This document shows, piece after piece, positions 12,730 through 23,100 of a stretch of DNA of 41,921 nt. The notes under the pieces are model-generated. The model saw only the letters and a list, made by a program, of their open reading frames with translations, was not told the DNA's origin and made no database searches. This DNA is from Ichthyophthirius multifiliis (Eukaryota > Ciliophora > Oligohymenophorea > Hymenostomatida), in contig NW_004087547.1 in NCBI RefSeq assembly GCF_000220395.1, positions 16,589 through 58,509 on the forward strand, written 5' to 3'. The position numbers and the translations under genes were made by a program. How positions within the stretch are numbered: the first letter of the stretch is position 1; the number at the start of each line of letters is the position of its first letter.

Positions 12730-13524
12730 ATTATTATTATTATAAATTAATTTTTTTTTCCATTTTCTAATTTTATTCTTAATTTTTAAATTTTTACATA
12801 TCTTGTTTTTGCTAATTTATTATATCGTCGATAGCATTGTAATCTTCTTCTTATGTTACTTTATAAAAAGGATCATTAATCATTTTATTTTGGGCTTGAT
12901 TTTTTCTTTATTAATAATTTTATTTTTGTTAATGTTTTTATTATTATATATTTTAATTTTATTGTCCTTATTATACTAATGGAATAGGCTGCTATACTAA
13001 ATAATGAGTATTATGTTATTCTTAAGAAGTATGATTTTGTTATGATAAATGAGATTGATTTGGTTATATTGAAGTATGTGATTAAAATAAAGGTTGTTAA
13101 AACGAAGGTGGTGGCAGTTAAGGAGGTGGTGGAAGTTTAGGAGGTGGTGGAGGTATTTGAGATTACTGAGAATTTTTTTTTATTATTAAAGTTTTTTATA
13201 TTATTATTATTCTTAAAGAAACTTTAATTTTTCTTCTTCTTTTTTATTTCTTTCAATTTATTATTATACTAAAAATTCGGATGAATATCCGGGTACTTTA
13301 ATTTATTTTTGGGATAAAAGCTTTTGGACTTTTATAATTTTCTCTTGAGTCAACTCATTTTTGTCTATTTCCTGTTTTTAGCGAATATTACCTTCTTGTT
13401 TTAATAGTTTGAGTTTTTCCTCTTTTTTCTCTTTTTATATTTTTTTATGTTTATCCCAATATAGCTTCATTGTCCCATTTGCTTATTTTCCATTGTCTAA
13501 TAATACTTTTGAATTTTTACCCAT
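12436..13524 (-). CDS. Pro/Gln-rich protein resembling WW-domain-binding protein 11 (splicing-associated)
   Basis: Minus strand, ATG at 13524 and TGA at 12436..12438, 1089 bp without an obvious intron. The N-terminus is a charged coiled coil (WDKHKKIQKEKKEEKLKLL). The middle holds a proline block (PPPPPKLPPPPQLPPP near 13100..13155). The C-terminus reads KKSKIDLTYKKQLFIPRSM and ends DIYRKFMEDLQKMN. That tail resembles the end of animal WBP11 (a FVP..LRV block, then DVYEAFM..M..L), a nuclear protein that binds WW/polyproline partners in splicing; the match is from memory and weak at the N-terminus. Reading requires two compensating frame changes: one at the 9-bp T tract 13173..13181 (cured by one extra A on the coding strand) and one inside the TTA microsatellite near 12720. 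These may be base-call errors. If real, the middle would be out of frame. Confidence 0.6.
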
Positions 13525-14070
13525 TTTTTTATTTTATTTTATTTTAGATTGTTTAATTAATTTATATATATGAAATATTTATTATAAATTTTGTGTATTA
13601 AATTAAATATATCGAATTATTTTTATTTTATTTTTTCAAAATTTAATATTACATAAAATAGATAAGATTAATATATATGTATTTCATTTTTATTAAATAG
13701 TTTATAAATTATAAATTTTATTATTATAATTTGTATATTTATATCTAAATATTTCTATTAATATAGTATATATTATATATGCTTATTATTATTAAATTGT
13801 ATATCAAATTTACATATTTTTTAATATATTATTTTAAATAGAAAATTTTAAGATTATTACAAATAATAAAATATAAATTTATTATATATATTTTAAAAAA
13901 TAGATAATAGCTTTTAGTTATGTATGTTTTTTTAATAAATATATATTTTATATATTCATTACAATAAATATATACAAACACTTAAAATTTAATAAAATTA
14001 TAATCTTATATTTAAACAATAATATTATTATAATTAATTTTAAAAATATATATATATTCTATATAAAATA
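13525..14070. other. AT-rich intergenic DNA
   Basis: No gene seen. Presumed promoter of the minus-strand WBP11-like gene at its left side; otherwise A/T repeats. Confidence 0.5.
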
Positions 14071-14760
14071 GAGGTTCTATTTAAGAAGGATATAATTTAA
14101 AATATGAAGAAAACTTCTTATAATATACTTTTTTAAGGAGAAACATTATCAAGTACGGGAAAAATAATGAAAAACATATTCAAAAATTATAAAAAATTCA
14201 AGAAAAATAAGCAATATAAATACACGTTAATAAAGTTTACTAAATTAAAAATAATTGAAGAAAAAAGTAAAAGAAGATGACAAAAATGTAAATGAAAATT
14301 AAATATAATAATATAAAATTTATTAAAGAAAATATTTTTAGTCAAAAGTTTAATTATAAATAAAAAGCTTATAATTATATTAATAATAATAGTAACTTTT
14401 AAAATAATTAATAAAATTTATAAATTATAATATAATAAAAATAGGATTAATACTAAAGAAAAAAATAAAATAAATAATATACAAAATATGATATGAACCC
14501 CTTTTAAAATAATAATTTTAATATTTGCTATAAAGAATATTTATAAAAATAAAAAACTTCCAAAAATGATTAATTCAATATATAAAAAAATAATATTAAT
14601 ATACATAATAAGTTATGAGAAATTACCAGATAAATACATATTAATTTATATAATAATGATTCTGGAAAAAATAATAATTAAACTTTTTGCTAATTTATTA
14701 TGTCGAAATTATTAATTTAGGATGGAAATTAACTTTTTTTGTTATTAAAAATATCATATT
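14071..14760 (+). pseudogene. Possible decayed plus-strand coding sequence
   Basis: After a splice-acceptor-like ...AAATAG at 14061..14070, a frame gives EVLFKKDIIQNMKKTSYNIL followed by FQGETLSSTGKIMKNIF. It then needs one extra A near 14262 to continue as KEDDKNVNENQIQQYKIYQ up to a TGA about 14490. Further protein-like fragments in other frames follow (NPFQNNNFNICYKEYLQK; FCQFIMSKLLIQDG). No start codon exon, family or complete frame could be fixed. Either a relic or a poorly resolved gene. Confidence 0.25.
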
Positions 14761-14829
14761 AAAGAAAAAAAAAAATATAAATGTTTTTTTTTTTAATGAA
14801 AATATATATATATATATATATAAATAATT

Positions 14830-14862
<33 letters not shown>

Positions 14863-15010
14863 TTTAATAAAATCTTTCTAAAATTTAGTTTTTTTTTATA
14901 AAAAACTTTCTAAAAATCAGAAATTTATAAATGTGCCTTAAATAAAAAAACCAAAAAATAAAATAAATTTTTAAGATAAAGTGAAAATAATAAAAAAAAA
15001 AAATTTAAAA

Positions 15011-15466
15011 ATGGAAGATTTAAATTAAGAAAATATTAATTATCTATAAACATCTACTAACTATACAGAAAAATTAAATAATATTTTAAATTCTTTAAAG
15101 AGTATATAAGACGGAATACACTATTTTAAAAACTACTAAAAATAAATATGCTTAGAAAGTTTAGGAATAGCAGAAAGTCATAAATTTTATATGCGAAAGA
15201 AGAGAAAAATTTTAAATATTTTAAATTAGTTAATTTCTTTATTTGGAGAATATAAAAATGGATTTGAAATATTTTCTTAAGGATTTTCTTATAATCCTAA
15301 AATAAATAAATTAAAATCTCCTGGCGTTTTAATTTTTAAGAAAAGCTCAATTTCACCTCCCGATTGGAAAAAATAGCAAAAAGTCCTAAAAATTGTTCTA
15401 AGTTTTTTTGGCTTTATTGCGTGGTAATTTAAAAGAAAAAATAATGATTTTTTTCAATATTATTGA
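15011..15466 (+). CDS. Hypothetical protein, 151 aa
   Basis: ATG at 15011, TGA at 15464..15466, no intron. The protein starts MEDLNQENINYLQTSTNYTE. It continues as a probable helical domain (KFYMRKKRKILNILNQLISL), a glycine/proline-containing linker (PGVLIFKKSSISPPDW) and a short hydrophobic helix (VLKIVLSFFGFIAWQF) that could be one membrane segment. G/C content is clearly above the flanks. The C-terminus is doubtful. Removing one T from the 7-T tract at about 15448..15454 lets the frame continue NIIEQTLNVEIILKEKIRF to a TGA at 15573..15575, so the real protein may be about 36 residues longer. No family recognised; a vague peroxin-like look was not pursued. Confidence 0.6.
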
Positions 15467-15637
15467 ATAAACTTTAAATGTTGAAATTATTTTAAAAGAA
15501 AAAATTAGATTTGTTAATAAAGTTTAAAACTTTATTTTATAAGATAAGACTGGTAAGTATTTAGATTTAATTTGAAAAATAATATTTTATTCTTATTATT
15601 TATTGATAAAATTATAATTTTTTTTTATATTTTTGTT

Positions 15638-15639
<2 letters not shown>

Positions 15640-15670
<31 letters not shown>
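15640..15670. repeat. 31-bp uninterrupted T run
   Basis: Thirty-one consecutive T residues just downstream of the 15011 gene. Its length is likely to vary or be mis-called. Confidence 0.9.
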
Positions 15671-15671
<1 letters not shown>

Positions 15672-16377
15672 AATTTTAAAATATTTATTAATAAATTAAT
15701 TTTTATAAATGTTTTACATATTATTACTTTTTTGATATTTTATTTTTTATGTTTTTATTCTTTTAAAATTAATATATAAAAGCAAATTATAATTGAATTT
15801 ATTAAAAAATTCAATAAAAAAATCAATACAAGCAAGAAATAAAATAATTTTTCGTTTATGATTCTTTTTTTAGTGTTTAATATATATTTAAATTCTTCTT
15901 TGTTTTTATTTTATAAAAAATTCTTAATTATAATAAGCAAATTAATTAATGCAATTATTAGTTTATAAATTATAATATTATAAAAAATGCTTAATGTAGT
16001 TATAAAAGTTATTATTTAAATATAAAAAAATAGTTATAAACTTGATTTTATAATAGTGATTAAAAAAAAAGTACTAATAATATAATTAATATAAAAAGCT
16101 ACTTTTAAATGCCTTAATTGAATTTAAAGAAAAAAATTAAAGTTAACAAGCCATATCAAACAAAATTTGTAAAAAAAAAATATATTATAGACAATATATA
16201 CAGTAGTTATTTAAATGTATCAAATTTGATAAGCAAAAAGAATAAAACAATATGCAAAAATGAATACATTTTAAACTAAAATATAGACTATAATAAAAAA
16301 TAAGATTAAAATAAAAATAATTAATTAATATAATTAATATAAATTATAAAAGAATTGTTTATTTAAGCCAAAACTAA
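15671..16377. other. AT-rich intergenic DNA
   Basis: No gene seen. A few short open stretches under the ciliate code carry no recognisable domain. Confidence 0.5.
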
Positions 16378-16800
16378 TATCATACTCTCACTAATATTTT
16401 AAAGACTTATTCTAACTAATAGTATATATGAAAAACGAAAAAAAATTCTTTCCGAAATCGTATTTTTCTAATATTAATAAATTTTAGGTCAATAATAATT
16501 ATGATAAAAAAACTAATGTAATAAAGATAATTAATAAAATTAATAAATTTCATGAAAATTAAGATAGTAAAAGAATGAAACAAATATTTGAATCAATTTG
16601 TAAAGTAAATAAATTAAAGATTAACTACTAAAAATTTTAAAAGAAAAGCAAAAATAAAAATAAATTTTTAAAACATTATAATATAAAATTAATCAAATAA
16701 AAGAAAAAAAGAAAATAATTAATTGATGATTTAAAAAATAAAAAAAGAAAAAAAACTAAATAAAAAGAATTAAGATATTATATTATTAAATATTTATAAT
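16378..16800 (+). other. Lysine-rich open stretch, possible gene fragment
   Basis: An open frame under the ciliate code reads ISYSHQYFKDLFQLIVYMKN then EKKFFPKSYFSNINKFQVNN. It continues as an increasingly Lys/Asn/Ile-rich stretch that merges into simple A/T sequence. The first 50 residues faintly recall the start of a cyclin box (acidic/aromatic helix, then a FxP..Y block), but the invariant ...R.ILIDWL... helix is not present. It could be a decayed cyclin, another gene, or chance, since with only one stop codon long frames are easy in A/T-rich DNA. Confidence 0.2.
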
Positions 16801-17563
16801 TTAAACATAAAAGATTTATAATATAAAAATAATAAATATATAAGAAAAAAAAATTTATAAATAAGAAAAAAAATTAGATATGTATTTATTCGAATTAATA
16901 ATTTATAAACAATCATGTAAGTTTATAAAAAAAGTAATTTAGAAAAAAAAAATGGATATAAAAAAAAAAAAAAATATTAGAAAAATATATAAATTATATA
17001 TTATTTATATATAATGAAAAAGAAAAAAAATTAAATTAAAAATGTTAACTATAATAATAAAATAAATTAAAAAAAAAAAAATATTTAAATATATATATAA
17101 ATATATAAATATATAAATATAAAATTATATAAATTTATAAATAAAATATTTTTTTTCTTTATATTTATTAAATAATTTTCTTTTGAAATTTTTTAATATT
17201 TATATAAATACTTTATTATTAAAATATATTTTTTTTTTTAAATAATATTTTTTATAAAAAAAAATATTTTTTCTTAATAAATATTCATAACAAATAAATT
17301 ATATTCATTTATTAATATTTAAATAATATTATAATTATTTATGATACATAAATTTTTCTTTTATTAAAAAATTTTTAAAATAATATTGTCAAATATTTTT
17401 AATATATTAATATTAAATTATTAAAGTGTCTATAAATAATTAATAAAAATGTTTTATATATACAAGAAAATTGTAAATAATATTTATTTGTAAATATAAA
17501 AAATATAATTAAATTAATTATAAATTGTTTTTAGATTATAAAAAAAGAAAATATTTTATTTTT
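16801..17563. other. AT-rich intergenic DNA
   Basis: Almost only A and T, with poly-A runs and an ataaatatataaatatataaat-type repeat near 17087..17110. Nothing gene-like seen. Confidence 0.5.
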
Positions 17564-17792
17564 TCAAATAGTTTTACAAGGATTATTTTATGGTATTAAA
17601 ATCGATAGTGCTTAATGCATTTAAATAATATTTTTTTTATATTTTTATTCATCAAAATTCATTTCTTTAATAACTTTATCTGGAAAATGTATTTTTTTTT
17701 CATCAAGAACAGTATCTTTAATATTTTTTTAATTAATAAAAGATATAAGATATATCAAAATAATAATATATATAATTTTTAAATTAAAATAT

Positions 17793-17828
<36 letters not shown>

Positions 17829-18403
17829 CATTTTTATATTAAAAATTTATGTTTTTTTTTTTTTATTATTTTTTACTTTAAGGTATTTTAATTGTTGAAC
17901 CTATTGAACATTTATTTTTAATTATGCATCCTTATTCTACTATGCCTTTTTATATTTTTATTATTTTTATTTTTACTTATTTATATTACATCTGGCCTCA
18001 AATGTATTAAAATCTCCAATATCACATGTGTCTATTTTTGATCCTACTTCAAACATATTATATGATCCTATTATCATAGTTTTATTTTTGGATGGACTTT
18101 CTTTGTTTTTTCTATTAACTATATTTACTCTCTCCTAATTTTTGATTTTTTTTAAGTTTTATATTTTTTTAAATAAAAAAATGAAAACAACTTCTATTAT
18201 ATTATAATCTCCAATTACTATATCACCTCCTTCTGCTATTATAGCACTATTCGGATGAATAATGCAACCTTTTTTTAATTATTTTTTATTTTGCTTTATT
18301 TACTTTTATATATTTTACCTTATCCAAATTTAATATTTGCTGTTACTTCGCTTTTCTAACAAATTATTGTCGAGGCTCTTTTTGTTTCTGGAATTTATTC
18401 CAT
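17564..18403 (-). CDS. DCTN6: Dynactin subunit 6 (p27), left-handed beta-helix protein
   Basis: p27 is part of the pointed-end complex of dynactin, the cofactor that links cytoplasmic dynein to cargo. Five exons on the minus strand encode, from ATG at 18403, TIICQKSEVTANIKFGQG, then GCIIHPNSAIIAEGGDIVIG, NIIE, then MIIGSYNMFEVGSKIDTCDI and GDFNTFEARC. The last exons give IVEQGCIIKNKCSIGSTIKI and a C-terminal helix ending QALSILIPQNNPCKTI before TGA at 17564..17566. These match DCTN6 hexapeptide-repeat turns in order (VVCQ.S.., IHP.A.IIAE.GPIVIG, MIIG..N.FEVG, G..N..E.). Introns are 45-60 bp except the last, which is about 160 bp and contains an (AT)n run at 17800..17822. The gene is head-to-head with the LC8 gene. 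Confidence 0.9.
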
Positions 18404-18842
18404 TTTATATTGTTTTATATAAGTATTTAAATTTATCTTTTTAAAATTTTAATTAATGTGAATGCATAAATATTTTTTTTTTTTTTTTTATTAAAATATT
18501 TTTTTTAATAAAAATTTAATCTTTTTTCTTTAAATCTAAATTTTAAAAAAAAAAAAATTTTGTATATAATATAATTAAATTAAATAGATTTTTTATATAC
18601 ATTTTTTGTTTTTTATGTATATAAAAAAATTCTATATTTTTTAAATAGAGTACTTGTTCGTTCAATAATAAAAAGAAAAAAAAGTCAAACAACTTTGCGA
18701 CTTTTTTTTTAAAAAAAAATAAATAAAAAAAATCGTAACTTATATATATATATTTAAAATTCAATTAAAAATATAAAAAATAAAATTTATTTTAATTTAA
18801 AAAAAAAAAAAAAAAAAACCAAAAAAATATATATAAAAAAAA
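18404..18842. promoter_or_regulatory. Shared 439-bp divergent promoter region between DCTN6 and LC8 genes
   Basis: The only DNA between two divergent start codons. It holds a T-run at about 18473..18489 (A-run on the DCTN6 coding strand) and an A-run at about 18799..18818, each within 25-90 bp of its gene's ATG. No named transcription-factor site can be asserted. Confidence 0.55.
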
Positions 18843-19118
<276 letters not shown>

Positions 19119-20006
19119 TTTAAGAATATAAAAGAAATATTATATTATTATATATACGTATATGCCGATATATATTTTTTTATTTATTATGACTTAATAT
19201 ACTTTTAAATGTTTGATATTTTTTTTCTTTTTCTTTTTTTTTATATTTCTTTCTTTTTAGTTTAAGAAAAAATAAAAAAAATGTTATTAATTATGTATTT
19301 AATGTTATTTCTTAAAATTTATTTAAAAAAAAAGAAATTAAAAAATATTTATTCATTATATAAATAATTATAATAATTTTTTTTTTTTTTATAAATATTA
19401 TGAAATTAATTAAAACTATTTAAATATATTTCACTTTTAGTCTTTATAATAATTATTAATTATTAAAAAACAAAAAAAATCTAAAAAAAAAAAATTCATA
19501 AACTATTAATAGATTTCTATATTTAAATATTTATAATTTATTATTTTAACTGTATTAAAATATGTTCATCTATATATTATTTCAAATATTTTTATTTTAA
19601 GATTAAACTTAGACCATTTAAGTTTATTTATATAATTTTTTAAAAAAGAAAAATCATTTTTTTAATTTAAATATTTAAAGTTGTTACAGATTAAATTGAA
19701 TAAAATAACATAATTTCACTTTTATTTTATATAATTATTAAAAATAACTAAATTAATAATAATTTATTTATAATAAATATGTATTAAGTTTTATATATTA
19801 TAATTTTATAAATAGAGAAATATTCAACTTTTTTATATTTGATATTTTTAAAGTATATATATAATCATTATTAGAATAATATAATATTATAAAAATAATT
19901 TGTATTATAACGAAATAGTTAAAAAGAAAAATTATATATAGATTTATAATAATATGAATATTTACTTAAATATTTATTTTATTTGTTAATTATATTATAA
20001 TAATAG
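19119..20006. other. AT-rich intergenic DNA between LC8 and the GBP-like gene
   Basis: No gene seen. The LC8 3' region begins with pyrimidine-rich runs (19220..19257); the rest is A/T simple sequence. Confidence 0.5.
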
Positions 20007-20043
20007 AAAAAAAAAAAAAAAAAAAAGCAAACAACAAAAACAT

Positions 20044-20080
<37 letters not shown>

Positions 20081-20112
20081 CCTTTTGGGTTAAAATAAAT
20101 TAAATTAAATAC

Positions 20113-20139
<27 letters not shown>
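20007..20139 (+). promoter_or_regulatory. Three long A-runs in the presumed leader of the GBP-like gene
   Basis: A-runs of 20 (20007..20026), 31 (20048..20078) and 27 (20113..20139) bases lie within 150 bp upstream of the ATG at 20156. Similar but shorter coding-strand A-runs precede most starts in the window, suggesting a role in nucleosome exclusion or the transcript leader. This is inference. Confidence 0.5.
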
Positions 20140-20143
<4 letters not shown>

Positions 20144-20155
20144 TACATTTTTATA

Positions 20156-23100
20156 ATGAATTCAGTTTTCAAAGAAGAAGCTATAGCTTTTGTAACATAC
20201 AATTAAGAAACGAGATGTAAACTCAAATAAAATAAAACAAAATAAAATACAAAAATTAAATCATAAAAGAAAAAATATAAATCCAAATTAATATTCATTT
20301 ATTAAAATAAAATAAAATAAAGAATATAGTTTAAATTAAGAGGCTGTATAATTAATAAAACAAGTCCCAAAGCCCATTGGAGTAATATCAGTTGCTGGTG
20401 CTTACAGAACTGGTAAATCTTATCTTTTAAATAGAATGTTACTTAATAGAAGTGGCGGTTTTGGGGTTGGTCCAACAGTTAATCCTTGCACTAAGGTAAA
20501 AAAATAAAAAAACTTTAATTTGATTATAAAAAGTACATATATATGTATTTTAAATTAATAGGGTATTTGGGTTTGGGGAACTCCGGTTAAAGGTCAAACT
20601 GTAGATGGAGAACCAATAAATATTTTAATTATGGATTCGGAAGGTATTGGATCTACAGATGAAGATTAAACACATGATACTAGAATTTTTTCATTAACTA
20701 TTTTACTTGCTTCAAGTTTTATTTATAATTCAATGGGATCTATTGATGTATTTTTTTTTAATTTTTTTTTAGCATATTTATTTAAAATTAAAAAAAATAG
20801 GAAAATGCATTAAGCAATTTATCATTAGTTGTTAATTTAACAAAAAACATTCATATAAAATCAACTGATTGTGATGAAATTGATTAAGAAGGTATATATA
20901 TTTTTAATTATATTTTATAAAAATAAAGGAAAAAAATAAAATAAAATCATATTTATAATTATTTATATATATATATATATAAATTACTATCAAAATATTT
21001 GATTTTTGAAAATATATATAATATGTTTTTTTTAAAAAAATAAAAAAATATATAAAAATAATAATTTTATATTTATATTTTATATATATTTATTTTATTT
21101 TCTAAAAATATTTTTATATATATATATATATAGAATATTCGAAATATTTCCCTAATTTCTTTTGGGTAATAAGAGATTTTTCATTATAATTAGTAGATTA
21201 AGAAGGAGAGCCTATAACATCAAGTGATTATTTAGAAAAAGCATTATAAGGTTAAATATTATATTAATATATATAGATTATAATGTATTTTTTTAAAAAA
21301 AAAATAGAATAGAAAGGTTTCTCAGATGAAGTTGAATAAAAAAATAGAATAAGAAGACTTTTAACAACATTTTTTTAATAAAGAGAATGTTTTACATTAG
21401 TACGTCCTTTATTAAATGAATAGAATTTATAAAAATTAGATAAAATGGACTTAGATTAATTACGTCCTGAATTTTTCGAATAAGTAATTTGTTTAAGGAA
21501 AAGAATTCTATAAAGAATTAAACCAAAATAATTAAATGGAAAACCTTTAAGTGGGGAAATGTTAATGAGTTTATGTAATTCTTATGTATAGGCAATTAAT
21601 AATGGGGCAGTTCCAAATATTTAGAATGCATGGACTTATGTTTGCTAAGATGAATGTTAAAAAGCACTATAGAAATCTTTTGAATTTTATGAAAAACTAC
21701 TAAAAGAATAGCTTTTTGTAAAAATTCCAACTACTTTAGAAGATTTAAAAGTATTTTTTTTTTATATATATTATAATATATAATATAAAATAAACAATAT
21801 ATAATTATATTAATATTTTATTCTCTAGTTATTTTTTTAAAATTTAATTAATAAAAAGAAGAAAAAATATTATATTTAATTATAAATATATATCTTTACT
21901 ATATATTTAAATTTGTTTTTAATATATAATAATAATTACACTATATATATATTAATAAAAAGAGTAAAATAAAATTAATCTATATATTTATATAATTAAA
22001 TGAATTTATAAAAATTAAATAAATATAAAAATATTATAATAATAAATAAATATTTATATTAATAAATACCTAAATTAATAAATATTTATTTATTATTTTT
22101 TATATTTAATATTAGCTTTTAAAAATTCATTTTTTTTTGTTTAATTTTATTATTATTATATTAAATAATAAATCTAAATTAATATTTTTTATATTTTTTT
22201 TTTATTTCCATTTATATATATATATATATTTTTTAAAATATTAATATTTTAAAGTTTTTGCATAAATAAGTAAAAGAATAAGCTATAGAATAATTCAAAA
22301 AAAAAGCAGTCGGGGATGTTATTATATAATATTAAGAGGAATTAGTTAAAAAAATAAAAAACCGAATTTAATAAGTTAAACAAATAAACGAAAAAGAATC
22401 AACAAATTAATGCTAGATTTTTATTTAAAGAGAATTCGCCCCAATAGATAGAAAATTAAAATCTAATTAATATGAAAATTTTTAAGAATACGAGAAAGAT
22501 TTGAAGTTTTTTTATTAGTTTTTGATAGAACATGGTCCTAATACAGTAAATAGATTTGTTGTTTTTTTAGATTTTCTTTAAAAAATGACTAATGATGGAG
22601 CTTTTTATTTCATTAAAAATTAAGAGTCTGAAATCGAGATTTAAAAAGTAAAAATTTAATTAAATATTTTTTTGTTTTATTTTAAAAATTACAAAAAAAA
22701 TAGAATTGCAGAAATGAAATTTAGAAGAAATTCGAGAATGAAATTTAGGAACAAAAAAAAGACAAGAAGATGAAAAAATCCAATTTTAAAATAAAATTAA
22801 TAAATTATAAAATGAAAAAGAAGAAATTTTAAATAATTAATAAAAAAATTTAAAATCATTAAGTGAATCAGAAGAAGAAAGACTTAAAATGGAAAAAGAA
22901 TTAAAAGAATAAATACAAGCGGATAAATTAGAATATTCCGAAAAAATAGAGTCTTTAAAAAATAAACTTAAATAAGTTGATGAACAATTAAATAAAAGCG
23001 AAAGACAACTTTTATTAAAAGAAAGTTAATTTTAAAAAAAAAAGCACTTTTGGAACATAAGGCAGGTCATTTTGAGTAACTTTGTAATGAATATAATTAA

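Noticed and set aside
16378-16800. Cyclin gene
   Set aside because: Only the first 50 residues vaguely resemble a cyclin box start; the invariant Trp-containing helix and the rest of the box are missing.
18543-18764. Minus-strand 73-codon open frame
   Set aside because: It lies in the divergent promoter and translates A/T runs into Phe/Ile/Lys/Tyr only.
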